Assembly: GCA_041166025.1 (NCBI GenBank)
Contig: JBEAMJ010000037.1
Coordinates: forward strand, 1-64,000
DNA length: 64,000 bases
Reading direction: 5' to 3'
Source of the DNA: UBA7672 sp041166025
GTDB taxonomy: Bacteria; Pseudomonadota; Alphaproteobacteria; Caulobacterales; Hyphomonadaceae
The position numbers and the translations under genes were made by a program. Below the pieces are notes generated by a model. That model was not told where the DNA came from and made no database searches. It was given only the letters and a program-made list of their open reading frames with translations. Shown piece after piece: positions 41,537 to 50,176 of the stretch. Within the stretch, counting starts at the first letter, position 1, and every line of letters begins with the position of its first letter.

Positions 41537-42319
41537 TCAGACCGCGGTTACTCCGCCATCGACCACGATGTTCTGCCCTGTCGTCCAGGCGCCAGCTCGC
41601 GAGGCAAGGTAGACTGCAGCGCCAGCAAGGTCATTGGGCTCGCCGAGACGTCGCAGGGGCGTCTCTTCTTCGCGCTGCTCACGCGCATCTTTGTCTTCCC
41701 AGAGCGCCTTGGCAAAATCTGTTTTCACCAGGCCGGGAGAGATGCAGTTCACGCGGATATTGTGCGGTCCTAGTTCCGCCGCCAGGTTACGGGCAAGCTG
41801 CACATCCGCCGCCTTCGAGATGCAGTAGGCGCCGATGACCGTCGAGGCGCGTAGGCCGCCGATTGATGAGACGATAATCACCGCCCCGTCCTTCCGCTGA
41901 ATCATCTGGGGCGCAACCATCTGGATCAGCCAGTTGTTGGAGATGATGTTGTTCGACAGGATTTTCGAGAACTGCTCATCGCTGATGCCCGACATCGATC
42001 CATAATAAGGGTTCGAGGCGGCGTTGCAGACGACAATGTCGATCTTGCCAAAGGCGGCGTTGGTTTCGTTGACCAGCCTCTGGAGGTCTTCCTTCGAGGA
42101 AATGTTCGCCGGGCTCGCGATCGCGGTTCCTGCCCCGTGTCTGGCATTGATTGCCGCGGCCACCTCCTCGCATGGACCCGGCTTGCGCGAGGAAATGGCG
42201 ACCTGCGCCCCGTGAGCTGCAAACTGCTCTGCGATGGCCTTTCCGATACCTTTCGTGGATCCTGTAATGAGAGCGGCCTTGCCCGAGAGGTCGAACAGCG
42301 TTCCGGCAGCGTTGGACAT
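41537..42319 (-). CDS. Short-chain dehydrogenase/reductase
   Basis: The 260-residue Rossmann enzyme has the cofactor motif TGSTKGIGKAIA (about 18-29), the NAAS strand motif, the catalytic Ser in IIVSSIGG and the Tyr/Lys pair in AYCISKA. A VNCISPGLVKT segment and the C-terminal GQNIVVDGG complete the classical SDR set. The basic residue SSRK after beta-2 suggests NADP preference. I chose ATG 42319 with AGGAAA upstream. The alcohol or ketone substrate is unknown. Confidence 0.92.
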   Translation of the reverse strand: MSNAAGTLFDLSGKAALITGSTKGIGKAIAEQFAAHGAQVAISSRKPGPCEEVAAAINARHGAGTAIASPANISSKEDLQRLVNETNAAFGKIDIVVCNAASNPYYGSMSGISDEQFSKILSNNIISNNWLIQMVAPQMIQRKDGAVIIVSSIGGLRASTVIGAYCISKAADVQLARNLAAELGPHNIRVNCISPGLVKTDFAKALWEDKDAREQREEETPLRRLGEPNDLAGAAVYLASRAGAWTTGQNIVVDGGVTAV

Positions 42320-42333
42320 GGAATGTTTCCTTT

Positions 42334-42615
42334 TCAGGTTCGGGAAGCTGCGTAAGGGTTCTTCTTGACCCATAGATATCGGGCCACGATCACATAGACG
42401 AAAAGGGCCCAGCTGGAGACCAGGACGAAAACCCCAGCCCAGAGCGCTCCCTCGGGCGCGGACACATCAAGCTTCCACCACACCAGCATGCTGGCGCCAA
42501 GGATGATGCCCGCAAAGCCGAGCATCCGCTTGACGCGATGAAGGCCCCGCACCTTCACGAGCCACGCCAGGCGAGCGGAGTATTCGGAATCAGGCGAAGG
42601 GGCGTTCCTCGGCAT
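42334..42615 (-). CDS. Small two-helix membrane protein
   Basis: The 93-residue product has a charged N-terminal third and two membrane helices (about 31-47 and 58-78), ending in a basic tail. No family is recognisable. It is two bases downstream of the serine hydrolase stop and 14 bases before the SDR start, so it is probably co-transcribed with both. It may be a membrane partner of one of them, which is only a guess. Confidence 0.6.
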   Translation of the reverse strand: MPRNAPSPDSEYSARLAWLVKVRGLHRVKRMLGFAGIILGASMLVWWKLDVSAPEGALWAGVFVLVSSWALFVYVIVARYLWVKKNPYAASRT

Positions 42616-42617
42616 GT

Positions 42618-43919
42618 CTATTTCGAAGTGTCTGTCAGGGCGCCGTAGGTCAGTCGCGGCGATATCGCGCGAAGAGGCGGGGTGCCACCCGTGGGTGTTG
42701 ATCCATTGACGTTCTGAATCATGCCTACGAACACGAGATCGTTCGTGGGGTCGATCCAGAACCAGGTGCCGAACGCGCCGCCCCAGTAGAATGTGTTTAG
42801 GCCCTGCGGTGTTCCGGCCCGCTGCGGGTCCATCACGATCGCGAAATCCATGCCGAAGCCGATCCCTTCCTGGCTCGGGCCGTAGAGATCGACCTTCGCC
42901 GATGGAGGCAGCACGTTGGTGCGCATGAGCCTTACGGTTTCATCCTTGAGGATGCGCTTCCCGTCCAGAACACCGCCATTTCCTATCGCCTGCGCAAAGC
43001 GCCAATAGTCCTCAGCGGTCGACATGAGACCGCCCGAACCGGCCAGGAAGATGGGCTTGGCCGTGGTCACCCGGTTCTCGGACGGACCCTTGATCGCGCC
43101 ATTTTCGTAGCTGTGAATGGCGACGACCCGGGCCGCCTTCTCCTGCGGCATCCAGAAGCCCGTATCGACCATGCCGAGAGGCCTGAAGATATGCTCGTCA
43201 AAGTAGACATCGAGCGACTGTCCTGAGAGCTTTTCGACGATGTACCCTTGGATGTTGACGCTGGGACCATAGTCCCAGGCCGTTCCCGGCTGTGTTTCGA
43301 GCGGCAGCTTTGCAAGCTTGTCGATCATGCCCTGAAGGTCGGTCGCGCCGAGATTGGCGTCATTGTAAACCGCGCTGACGCCAAATCCGGCGGAATGACT
43401 CATCAGCTGCGCCATGGTCATGGGTGAGGCCTGCGGCACGAGGGCGCCGTCCGACCCTTTCACCTTCAGGTTTGCGAACTCTGGAATGAATTTCGACACG
43501 GGGTCGGAGAGTTTCCACTTGCCCTGTTCCCAGAGCTGCATCATCGCAACCCCGGTGATCGGTTTGGTCATTGAGGCGATGCGGAAAATACTGTCGGGCT
43601 TCAGAGGCTCGGCCGTGGCAGCATTTGCCGCGCCGTAGGTGTCCATATGCACGACCTTGCCGTGACGGGCGACCAGCGTCGTGACGCCGGCCAACTTCTT
43701 CTGGTCGACGAGCGCGCGGAACTCGGCCTGCAACGTGTCCAAGCCGGAAGATGAGAAGCCGACAGACTCAGGGTTAGCGCTCGGCATGCCCAAATCCCGC
43801 GCTTCCTGCGCGTGAGGAGAGGGCGGAGCGAACATGTCGGTGACAGTCGCGCACGAGGACGCAAGCAGCCCGCTTGCAATCACGCTCGCGGCCATCAAGC
43901 CAAACCCATTGCGGATCAT
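42618..43919 (-). CDS. Serine hydrolase of the class C beta-lactamase/esterase family, probable lipoprotein
   Basis: The 433-residue product has a signal peptide with a lipobox-like LLASSC (about 18-23). The catalytic SxxK is in IASMTKPITG (near residue 115), and a Tyr motif YGPSVN corresponds to YxN. The C-terminal HxG-type triad is replaced by a WGGAFGTWFWIDP-like segment, as in EstB-type esterases. It should cleave an ester or peptide-like bond in the periplasm. Relatives act on short-chain esters, so resistance to beta-lactams should not be assumed. I chose ATG 43919, just before the signal sequence. Confidence 0.88.
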   Translation of the reverse strand: MIRNGFGLMAASVIASGLLASSCATVTDMFAPPSPHAQEARDLGMPSANPESVGFSSSGLDTLQAEFRALVDQKKLAGVTTLVARHGKVVHMDTYGAANAATAEPLKPDSIFRIASMTKPITGVAMMQLWEQGKWKLSDPVSKFIPEFANLKVKGSDGALVPQASPMTMAQLMSHSAGFGVSAVYNDANLGATDLQGMIDKLAKLPLETQPGTAWDYGPSVNIQGYIVEKLSGQSLDVYFDEHIFRPLGMVDTGFWMPQEKAARVVAIHSYENGAIKGPSENRVTTAKPIFLAGSGGLMSTAEDYWRFAQAIGNGGVLDGKRILKDETVRLMRTNVLPPSAKVDLYGPSQEGIGFGMDFAIVMDPQRAGTPQGLNTFYWGGAFGTWFWIDPTNDLVFVGMIQNVNGSTPTGGTPPLRAISPRLTYGALTDTSK

Positions 43920-44039
43920 CGCTGTCTCTCCCCTGAGCCTGCCGGGCCGAACGAGCCCTGTGTTTGTTGACGCGAAGTTCCATGCCCGTGGGTCGCCCGT
44001 CAACGCTGGGCGACCCCAAACTGTCTTTACAGGCCAGAG

Positions 44040-45704
44040 CTAGAGGCCCCAGTCCTTTGCGAGGTTCTGGATGAGGGCGTCACGGCGCGTGCGAACGTCG
44101 TCTGGCGTCCAACGGGTGCGGCCCCTGAGATCGTTGCTGAGGGCATAGGAAGCCTTTCCAGTCCGAAAGTAGATCGCCAGCTTTTCGCGGAACGGTTTGC
44201 GGTCTGCTTCCTGGTTTTCGGCATGCGTCAGCAGCGTGAAATTGCCGATGCACTCGGTCAGTTCGTCGCGGTCGCGCACACGCGACCATTCCTCGTACCA
44301 CTCAGAGCCCTTGCTCGGAGCACGGGGCAAGATGTGTTCAACCGTGCAGTCAGAATCAGGGGGTAGCGCTTCCCCGTCATCGACAGCCGCTGAAATGCGC
44401 ATGAGCAGAGCCTTGCGCTGCTTGAAGTTCGGGAACCGCCCGCGCAGGCGATCGAGAAAATCCGCACGCTCGCGAGCGCTCAATTGCAGAGGCGAGCCCT
44501 CGTCGAACAGGGAAGCCGGAGTGTCCATGGCGTCAAGCAAGCGACGATAGCGCTTGTGGCGGTAGTCCCGATCCTTGACCGAGTACTGCATGGCGTAAGC
44601 GAGTCGGTCGAGGGCCCGAAAAAAGCGGTCCGCCGTTTCGCGGCCATACGAGTGCTCAGCCAGAAACCGAATGGCCGGGGCCCGCCAGCTTTCATGATGG
44701 ATGGACCGAAGGAAGACGATACGTCGCAAAGCTTCTTCGCCAAGATCGAGCTTTCCGGTTCGCCCGTTGATGATGGCATCATAGGCATCGACGAAGCGCG
44801 GAAGACGCGTGTCGATGAACTCCCTTATGGAAGCCGGGCCTGGCGCAATTCCAGCAAGAATGCCGGACACCATTTCTCCGACGCCCTCTCGGTCGTAGAG
44901 CGAGCGTATCTGCTTCCACAGGTCTCCAAAACCCCGGTCGCCAAGGCGTGCGGTGAATGCATCCCACTTGCGACCCTGCGCGACCGCTTCGACGGATGAG
45001 TACTCCGCGCGTTCAAACAGCGCGCTCTTCAGGATGTCGTGGTCCGACAGCGGTTTGCCGCGGTGGTTGAGAGAGGAGAACACCTTCTGAGCCACGGCGA
45101 ACTCAGTGACGCGTACCCGCACAACCGTGACCTGATCGAGCAACCACATCACAAAGCGTGTGCGTTCCTCGTCCGCCATATCGGACAGGTAATCACGCAT
45201 GTGGCCGATTGCGGCGCTCAGCCGCTGCTGGCTCTCGGAACCTGGATCGCATGCTGACTCGCGTACAGCCTCGTCTTCGGCGGTTGCCCCGCGCTCCTGG
45301 ACGAACCGCCGGAAGAAGGGTGTGTCAGTTGGATTTAGCGTGATGCGCCAGCGATGGTTGGCCCCGAAAACGTTAAGCGCCTCGTGGCCAATCATCGTGT
45401 GGATCAGGCCCTCTTCCTCCTTGGTCTTCGCAAGGTCGCGCATGACAGCCAGCATGATGGTGAGCGTTGTCAGGCGCTGCTGGCCATCCACGACATCAGA
45501 GGGGCCGCGGTTGCGCGGGCGGATCACAACGATCGCGCCCAGGAAGTAAACCGTGCGGGTACGAAAGGCGTCGAGGAGGTCTTGAATCAGGATTTCCACC
45601 TCAGCATCTTCCCAAGCATAGGCGCGCTGGAACGGCGGAACCCTGATATCTGTGCCCGGACCGAATACGTCGCGGATTCGCTGGACCTCAGCGGCGATCG
45701 ACAT
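44040..45704 (-). CDS. DUF262/DUF1524 protein, GmrSD-like nuclease
   Basis: The 554-residue protein has an N-terminal DUF262 (ParB/sulfiredoxin-like) domain with VPPFQRAYAW (about 22-31) and the nucleotide-linked DGQQRLTTL (about 73-81). A helical middle follows, then a C-terminal DUF1524 HNH-type domain with TVEHILPRAPS and GNFTLLTHAENQEADRKPF. This pairing defines GmrSD-type IV restriction enzymes, which attack modified phage DNA, and related SspE/BrxU proteins. Both halves look intact. It stands alone, with no methyltransferase or ssp genes beside it. The start could also be three codons earlier. Confidence 0.85.
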   Translation of the reverse strand: MSIAAEVQRIRDVFGPGTDIRVPPFQRAYAWEDAEVEILIQDLLDAFRTRTVYFLGAIVVIRPRNRGPSDVVDGQQRLTTLTIMLAVMRDLAKTKEEEGLIHTMIGHEALNVFGANHRWRITLNPTDTPFFRRFVQERGATAEDEAVRESACDPGSESQQRLSAAIGHMRDYLSDMADEERTRFVMWLLDQVTVVRVRVTEFAVAQKVFSSLNHRGKPLSDHDILKSALFERAEYSSVEAVAQGRKWDAFTARLGDRGFGDLWKQIRSLYDREGVGEMVSGILAGIAPGPASIREFIDTRLPRFVDAYDAIINGRTGKLDLGEEALRRIVFLRSIHHESWRAPAIRFLAEHSYGRETADRFFRALDRLAYAMQYSVKDRDYRHKRYRRLLDAMDTPASLFDEGSPLQLSARERADFLDRLRGRFPNFKQRKALLMRISAAVDDGEALPPDSDCTVEHILPRAPSKGSEWYEEWSRVRDRDELTECIGNFTLLTHAENQEADRKPFREKLAIYFRTGKASYALSNDLRGRTRWTPDDVRTRRDALIQNLAKDWGL

Positions 45705-45793
45705 CACGTACACTTCCCGAACAGAACTGCACGTACCTATCCCTACAAGCCGGTTGGGTCCAATCTCTCGGACAGGTGAGAACAGGGTGACTC

Positions 45794-46666
45794 ATGAGAC
45801 TGTGTGTTTTTGAAGCCACGGGCGGTCCTCGCCCCGGCTTGGTGATTGGCGACGAAGTCGCAGACATCCATGCGGCTGCCCCTCAGTTGCCGCTCTATCC
45901 TGTGGATATTCTGGCGCATGAGGCATTCCGGATGAGCGGGCTGGAGGAGCTTGCCCGGACCGCACCGCGGATTCCACTTAGGTCGGTACGCCTGATGGCG
46001 CCGTTACGGCGCCCAGGGAAGATCCTAGGTATCGGGCTGAACTATCGCGATCACGCTCGCGAGACCGGTCGGGAGCCGCCAACAACACAGATGTGGTTCA
46101 ACAAACAATCGTCCGCGCTGCATCCCCCCTTCGATCCAGTCCTGATGCCCGCCGTCTCCACTGCCCTGGATTATGAGGTTGAGCTGGTCGTGCTCATCGG
46201 CCGCCGCGGCCGACACGTGCCTCGGGAACGGGCCAACGAGATCATCGCCGGATACATGACTGGTTGTGACTACTCCGTGCGCGACTGGCAGAGGGCGACC
46301 CAAACAATGATAATGGGGAAAGGGTTCGACACCCATGCGCCTGTTGGCCCCTGGGTTACAACGCCAGACGAAGCCGGCGACGTCGCCGACTTGAGTCTGA
46401 AATGCTGGGTGAACGACGAACTAAGGCAGGATGGTAACACGGCCGAGATGATCTTTGATGTGCCTGCGCAGATAGAACACCTGACGAAGGCCTTCGCACT
46501 CGAACCGGGAGACCTGATCTTCACAGGAACGCCTGCCGGCGTTGGCGTGGCGTCGACGCCGCCCAATTTCCTGCGGGTGGGTGACCGCGTGCGTGTCGAG
46601 GTAGGGCGACTCGGGGCGATCGAGGCGGTGATTGCACAGGAAGTCGCAACGACAAGGATCGACTAA
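45794..46666 (+). CDS. Fumarylacetoacetate hydrolase (FAH) family protein
   Basis: The 290-residue enzyme has a short N-terminal domain (about 1-70) and the FAH fold (about 75-285). The metal site is in LDYEVELVVLIG and GCDYSVRDWQ, with KGFDTHAPVGPWV and LIFTGTPAGVG also present. Family members cleave or isomerise acylpyruvates or decarboxylate oxaloacetate. The exact reaction cannot be assigned. It starts at ATG 45794, divergent from the nuclease gene, and is followed by an MBL-like gene after 11 bases. Confidence 0.92.
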   Translation: MRLCVFEATGGPRPGLVIGDEVADIHAAAPQLPLYPVDILAHEAFRMSGLEELARTAPRIPLRSVRLMAPLRRPGKILGIGLNYRDHARETGREPPTTQMWFNKQSSALHPPFDPVLMPAVSTALDYEVELVVLIGRRGRHVPRERANEIIAGYMTGCDYSVRDWQRATQTMIMGKGFDTHAPVGPWVTTPDEAGDVADLSLKCWVNDELRQDGNTAEMIFDVPAQIEHLTKAFALEPGDLIFTGTPAGVGVASTPPNFLRVGDRVRVEVGRLGAIEAVIAQEVATTRID

Positions 46667-46677
46667 GGCGGCGAGGC

Positions 46678-47631
46678 GTGAGGCTCAGGCGCGATATCTT
46701 GCTGTTTGGCGCGGTTGCTGTGGCCGCAGTGACCGTCGGCTGGTGGCTGCTGGCCAACAGGCCTGGTGCTGCCATCGAGGCCTTCCAGCAAGAGCAGCGG
46801 CAGCTTGCTGAATCAAAAAGGGCGCGTCTTCCGCCGGCAGACGCCTTTCGCGCAACTGTGTGCGCCAGCAGCACGTGCGTGGCGGTCGAGGTAGGCGGCC
46901 TGACGTTCGTCTTTGGCGCCGGTTCCGGAGCAGCTGAAGGTGTCGCGCGGCTAGGTCTGATGCATCCGACAATCGACGCACTCTTGTTGCCAGATCTGAG
47001 GTTGGAGACGGTCGAAGGTTTGCCAGCGATTGCACGAGCCAGCGCACATGCGGGTCGAGCTGGGCCGCTGACGGTGTTCGGGCCTTCAGGGGTGGTGCCG
47101 GTGGCGGACGGAGCCAACCTGATGGTCGCCGGGACGGAACGGGCGAGGCTGACGGTCGCCATCGAAGGGGAGGACCAGGGGCAGGCGGGTCGCTTGCTCT
47201 TCGATTCAGGAGTCGTCACGCTCCGGGGTTTCGGAGCCGCCGAGCGTGGCGCCAGCCGCGTTTATCGCGTGGATTTCAACGACCGCTCTTTGATTCTGGC
47301 CGGATGCCTCGCCCAAGCTGCGGAAATCGTGAACGCAGCTCGCGATGCCGCCAGTCCGGCGCTGGTCTCGTTCGCGGGGTCGCGGAAACTGATGGCCGGC
47401 GAGACGCAGTGCGTCGACCTGGATGATCTGGTTCAGGCCGTGCGCCAGATGCAGATTCCGCTGGCGGTCGTTGTTCCAGCAGACCGGCCCCTGGATGGGG
47501 TGATCGCCGTGGCGGCCTGGAGAGACCTCGTCTTGTCAGCGAGCCTTCCCGCCCTTCAGCTTGGGGGCATGGGTGCAACTGTTGATCTCGTGAGCGAGAC
47601 CCCGCGTTTCGCGCAGGACCCTGTCAGATAA
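46678..47631 (+). CDS. Membrane-anchored metallo-beta-lactamase-fold protein without metal ligands
   Basis: The 317-residue product has an N-terminal helix anchor (about 7-26). Its body aligns by eye with membrane-linked RNase Z/arylsulfatase-like MBL proteins. GGLTFVFGAGSGAAEGVARLG matches their xxxFVVDAGxGSxxNL strand, and VFGPSGV matches VYGPxGV. Where those proteins have THFHSDH, this one has LPDLRLET. The later Asp and His ligand positions also read as other residues (SLILAGCLAQ, VVVPADRP). It should therefore bind no zinc. The start is GTG 46678. It probably shares a transcript with the FAH gene. A binding or scaffold role is my inference. Confidence 0.6.
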   Translation: MRLRRDILLFGAVAVAAVTVGWWLLANRPGAAIEAFQQEQRQLAESKRARLPPADAFRATVCASSTCVAVEVGGLTFVFGAGSGAAEGVARLGLMHPTIDALLLPDLRLETVEGLPAIARASAHAGRAGPLTVFGPSGVVPVADGANLMVAGTERARLTVAIEGEDQGQAGRLLFDSGVVTLRGFGAAERGASRVYRVDFNDRSLILAGCLAQAAEIVNAARDAASPALVSFAGSRKLMAGETQCVDLDDLVQAVRQMQIPLAVVVPADRPLDGVIAVAAWRDLVLSASLPALQLGGMGATVDLVSETPRFAQDPVR

Positions 47632-48073
47632 AGAGATTTGTCGGGGAAGCTGAACGCAGGCCGGGGGTCCTGGCCCGAGCCAGGACCCCCGCGCTCCCCG
47701 GTCGCCCCCGTCGCCAACCCTTTGCTTCCTCGGAAGCCCCCGAGGGCCGGCGCGTTCGATTGTGGCGATATAGCGGCAAGACTCGGCCACATGTCCACGT
47801 CCGAACATCAGCGCGACAGCCGAGAACTGTCTGATGTGGCGGAAAGTCCACAGAAGCGGGCGTGAAGTCGAAATGGTTGCGGCAGCAAGTTCAGCGAGGT
47901 TGTGAGCAAGCAAACATTGCTGATTTCGAACTGGCGTTAACGCCAGGGATTACACCAATCTGACGGCGCGCGACTGCGTCGCGACGTTCGTGGCTTGTCA
48001 TTCGACCCGGATGCCAACACAAACAATGACGCGGACGCGCACGTCCGCAACCTGAGGGGCTGCTCCGGTTACA
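47632..48073. other. Non-coding gap before the TipF-like gene
   Basis: About 440 bases without a credible gene. It contains the perfect 13-bp palindrome at 47662-47691 (next entry) and a second hairpin, CCTCGG (47728-47733) with CCGAGG (47740-47745). The remainder must carry the promoter for the gene at 48074, but I see no strong -35/-10 pair. Confidence 0.5.
47662..47691. repeat. REP-like perfect palindrome
   Basis: CGGGGGTCCTGGC (47662-47674) and GCCAGGACCCCCG (47679-47691) form a perfect 13-bp stem with a CCGA loop, 30 bases after the MBL-like gene stop. No T tract follows. The sequence type, a GGGTCCTGGC arm with its complement, is like repetitive extragenic palindromes of alphaproteobacterial genomes. 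No second copy was noticed in the window. Confidence 0.6.
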
Positions 48074-49312
48074 ATGCCTGCTTTCGCGCATATAATGCTG
48101 GCGCTTGTTTACGTTACGGCGTCGGCCCTCGGCGGCATCGCGCTGCACGTGAACGGCATCGTGCCGCCGGTCACCGCTGCGATCATTGGCGCCACAGGGG
48201 CGCTGGCGATGATCCAGATCCATATGGCGGTCTCCCGCATGGGGGAGAGCTCGAAGGAGGAACTGTTCCAGCTGCGGCAGGAAGTTCGGCGTCTGACTGG
48301 CCGCGTCGCGCAGGCTGAGCAGCAGGCCAACGACCTCAGGAGAGCGTTCGAACAGGAAGTCACGGCGCGCCGCGAGTCGATTGTGCAGGAGATGCGCGGT
48401 CTTGAGGGGATGATCCAAACTCTCTCGAAGAAGTTCGAGACCCGTCTCAATACTGTCCGTTCGCACGCCAACGACGCGCCGGCCGACGGAGCTTCGATTC
48501 TGGATGCAGTAAAGGATGCTCTGCGGGAAAACCGGGTTGATCTGCATCTGCAGCCGATCGTGAATTTGCCCCAGCGACGTACATGTTTCTACGAGGGCTT
48601 TACGCGCCTGCGCCGGTCGGACGGCAAGGTCATCATGCCGACGGAGTTTCTCGCGGCGGCGGAGCGGGCGAATCTTCTTGGCGTGATCGACAACATGCTG
48701 CTGTTCCGCTGTGTGCAGATCGTGCGGCGGCTTTCCGAGCGTGACAGGCGGATCGGTGTTTTCTGCAACATATCGATGGCGTCCCTGGAAGACGAACAGT
48801 TCTTTGCAAGTTTCCTCGACTTCATGCGAGAGAACCGCGACCTGGCCCATGCCATGATCTTCGAGATCAGCGTTCGGGCATTCCGCAGCCGGTCGGACAT
48901 CGCGGCTCGAAACATGTCCCGCCTCAGGGAACTCGGCTTCCGTTTCTCGCTCGACAAGGGCGATGGATTGAACTTTGATTTGCCGGAGCTTCAGGCGGCT
49001 GGCGTGAAGTTCCTCAAGATACAGGGCGAGCGCTTGCTGGAGGAATTGACCCCGGGCGGGGAACGTCCCGTTTCGGCTATCTCGCGCGACATTGCCGCGG
49101 AGGATGTGCCAGCGCTCTTTGTCCGCTACGGAATCGACCTCATCGCCGAAAAGGTTGAGAACGAAAAGTCGGTGATCGAAATTCTGGAGTTCGAGATCCC
49201 CTACGGGCAGGGGCATGTGTTTGGCGCTCCGCGGCCCATCAAGGGCTCGTTGCAGGACGAAACTGCGCCGCCGCCGGACTTCATGCGCCGCGTCGCGCCC
49301 CAGGCGATTTAA
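48074..49312 (+). CDS. tipF: TipF-like membrane protein with degenerate EAL domain (c-di-GMP receptor)
   Basis: The 412-residue protein has two membrane helices (about 4-25 and 33-52), a coiled coil (about 58-125) and a C-terminal EAL-fold domain (about 140-395). The EAL motif reads EGF, the DDF motif reads LDKGDG, and ES of EVTES reads EIS. It keeps the Asn in CNISMASL, the Lys-bearing FLKIQG strand and EKVEN. This is the architecture of Caulobacter TipF, a c-di-GMP binding factor that helps place the flagellum. Catalysis is unlikely. A HAD gene follows after three bases. Confidence 0.72.
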   Translation: MPAFAHIMLALVYVTASALGGIALHVNGIVPPVTAAIIGATGALAMIQIHMAVSRMGESSKEELFQLRQEVRRLTGRVAQAEQQANDLRRAFEQEVTARRESIVQEMRGLEGMIQTLSKKFETRLNTVRSHANDAPADGASILDAVKDALRENRVDLHLQPIVNLPQRRTCFYEGFTRLRRSDGKVIMPTEFLAAAERANLLGVIDNMLLFRCVQIVRRLSERDRRIGVFCNISMASLEDEQFFASFLDFMRENRDLAHAMIFEISVRAFRSRSDIAARNMSRLRELGFRFSLDKGDGLNFDLPELQAAGVKFLKIQGERLLEELTPGGERPVSAISRDIAAEDVPALFVRYGIDLIAEKVENEKSVIEILEFEIPYGQGHVFGAPRPIKGSLQDETAPPPDFMRRVAPQAI

Positions 49313-49315
49313 GGC

Positions 49316-50173
49316 GTGAGCGTCGCGCTGCTGTCCAGGCTTTCGTCCGTTGCGTCCCATTACGATGCGGTGCTCTGCGATGTCTGGGGCGTAATTCACA
49401 ATGGGCGCTCGGCCTTCGTTACGGCATGCGAAGCGCTGCAGAGGTTTCGGTCGGAGCGCGGTCCGGTCATTCTGGTAACGAACGCCCCGGTCCCCAAGGA
49501 GCGCGTGACGCGGCTGTTTCCACAGTTCGGCGTGCCAATGGATTGTTTCGACGATGTCGTGTCGTCCGGCGATGCCACGCGCAACGAGCTCAAGCGATGG
49601 GGACCAGGGCCAGTCTACCACATCGGGTTGGAACAGGACTTTGGCGTCTATGCCGGGCTGCGACTGGAGTTCTCGGACGATCCCGAAGTCGCTAAGGTCA
49701 TATGCTGCACCAGCCTGCGCGACTATCCGAATGGCACGCCTGAACCCTATCGCGAGGAACTTAGGCGGCTCGTGGCTTATGGCCTGCCCATGCTATGCGC
49801 CAATCCCGACGTGCAGTTCCGTCAGGGGGACAGTCTGATCTGGTCGGCCGGCGCCCTTGCAGCGATCTACGAGCAGGAAGGCGGTAAGGTGATACGGCCG
49901 GGCAAGCCGGATGCGCCGATCTACCGGCTGGCGATGGAGAAAGCCGAAGCGATCCTCGGCCGGGGCATTAGATCCGAGCGGGTGCTCGCGATCGGCGATG
50001 GGCCGTCGACAGACGTGCTGGGGGCGAACCGGCAGGGCTTCGACGCCCTCTTTATTGGGGGTGGTATTCACGGTCACGCGATGGACGCAGGGGATGCCTT
50101 CTTGGCCTCAGCACAAAGGGTGCTGGACGCCGATGGCGTGACTGCGAAGTGGGCAATGCCGGAGCTTGGCTGA
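49316..50173 (+). CDS. HAD-superfamily hydrolase, class IIA (TIGR01459-type)
   Basis: The 285-residue protein shows HAD motif I as VLCDVWGVIHNG (about 20-31), the motif II LVTNAP strand (about 52-60), a C2-type cap in the middle (about 75-190), and motif IV GDGPSTDVLGAN. Lys in RPGKPDAPIYR supplies motif III. The combination DVWGV and the length fit the alphaproteobacterial subfamily known as TIGR01459, whose substrate is not known to me. The GTG start is three bases after the TipF-like stop, so the two are probably co-translated. Confidence 0.9.
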   Translation: MSVALLSRLSSVASHYDAVLCDVWGVIHNGRSAFVTACEALQRFRSERGPVILVTNAPVPKERVTRLFPQFGVPMDCFDDVVSSGDATRNELKRWGPGPVYHIGLEQDFGVYAGLRLEFSDDPEVAKVICCTSLRDYPNGTPEPYREELRRLVAYGLPMLCANPDVQFRQGDSLIWSAGALAAIYEQEGGKVIRPGKPDAPIYRLAMEKAEAILGRGIRSERVLAIGDGPSTDVLGANRQGFDALFIGGGIHGHAMDAGDAFLASAQRVLDADGVTAKWAMPELG

Positions 50174-50176
50174 TCG

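Noticed and set aside
42618..43919. Beta-lactamase conferring drug resistance
   Set aside because: SxxK and a Tyr motif are present, but the layout is closer to EstB-like esterases, and family membership alone does not show lactam hydrolysis.
47891..49621. A 576-codon open frame antisense to the TipF-like and HAD genes
   Set aside because: It is His/Arg-rich and mirrors the codon phase of the real genes. GC-rich DNA commonly leaves the opposite strand open.
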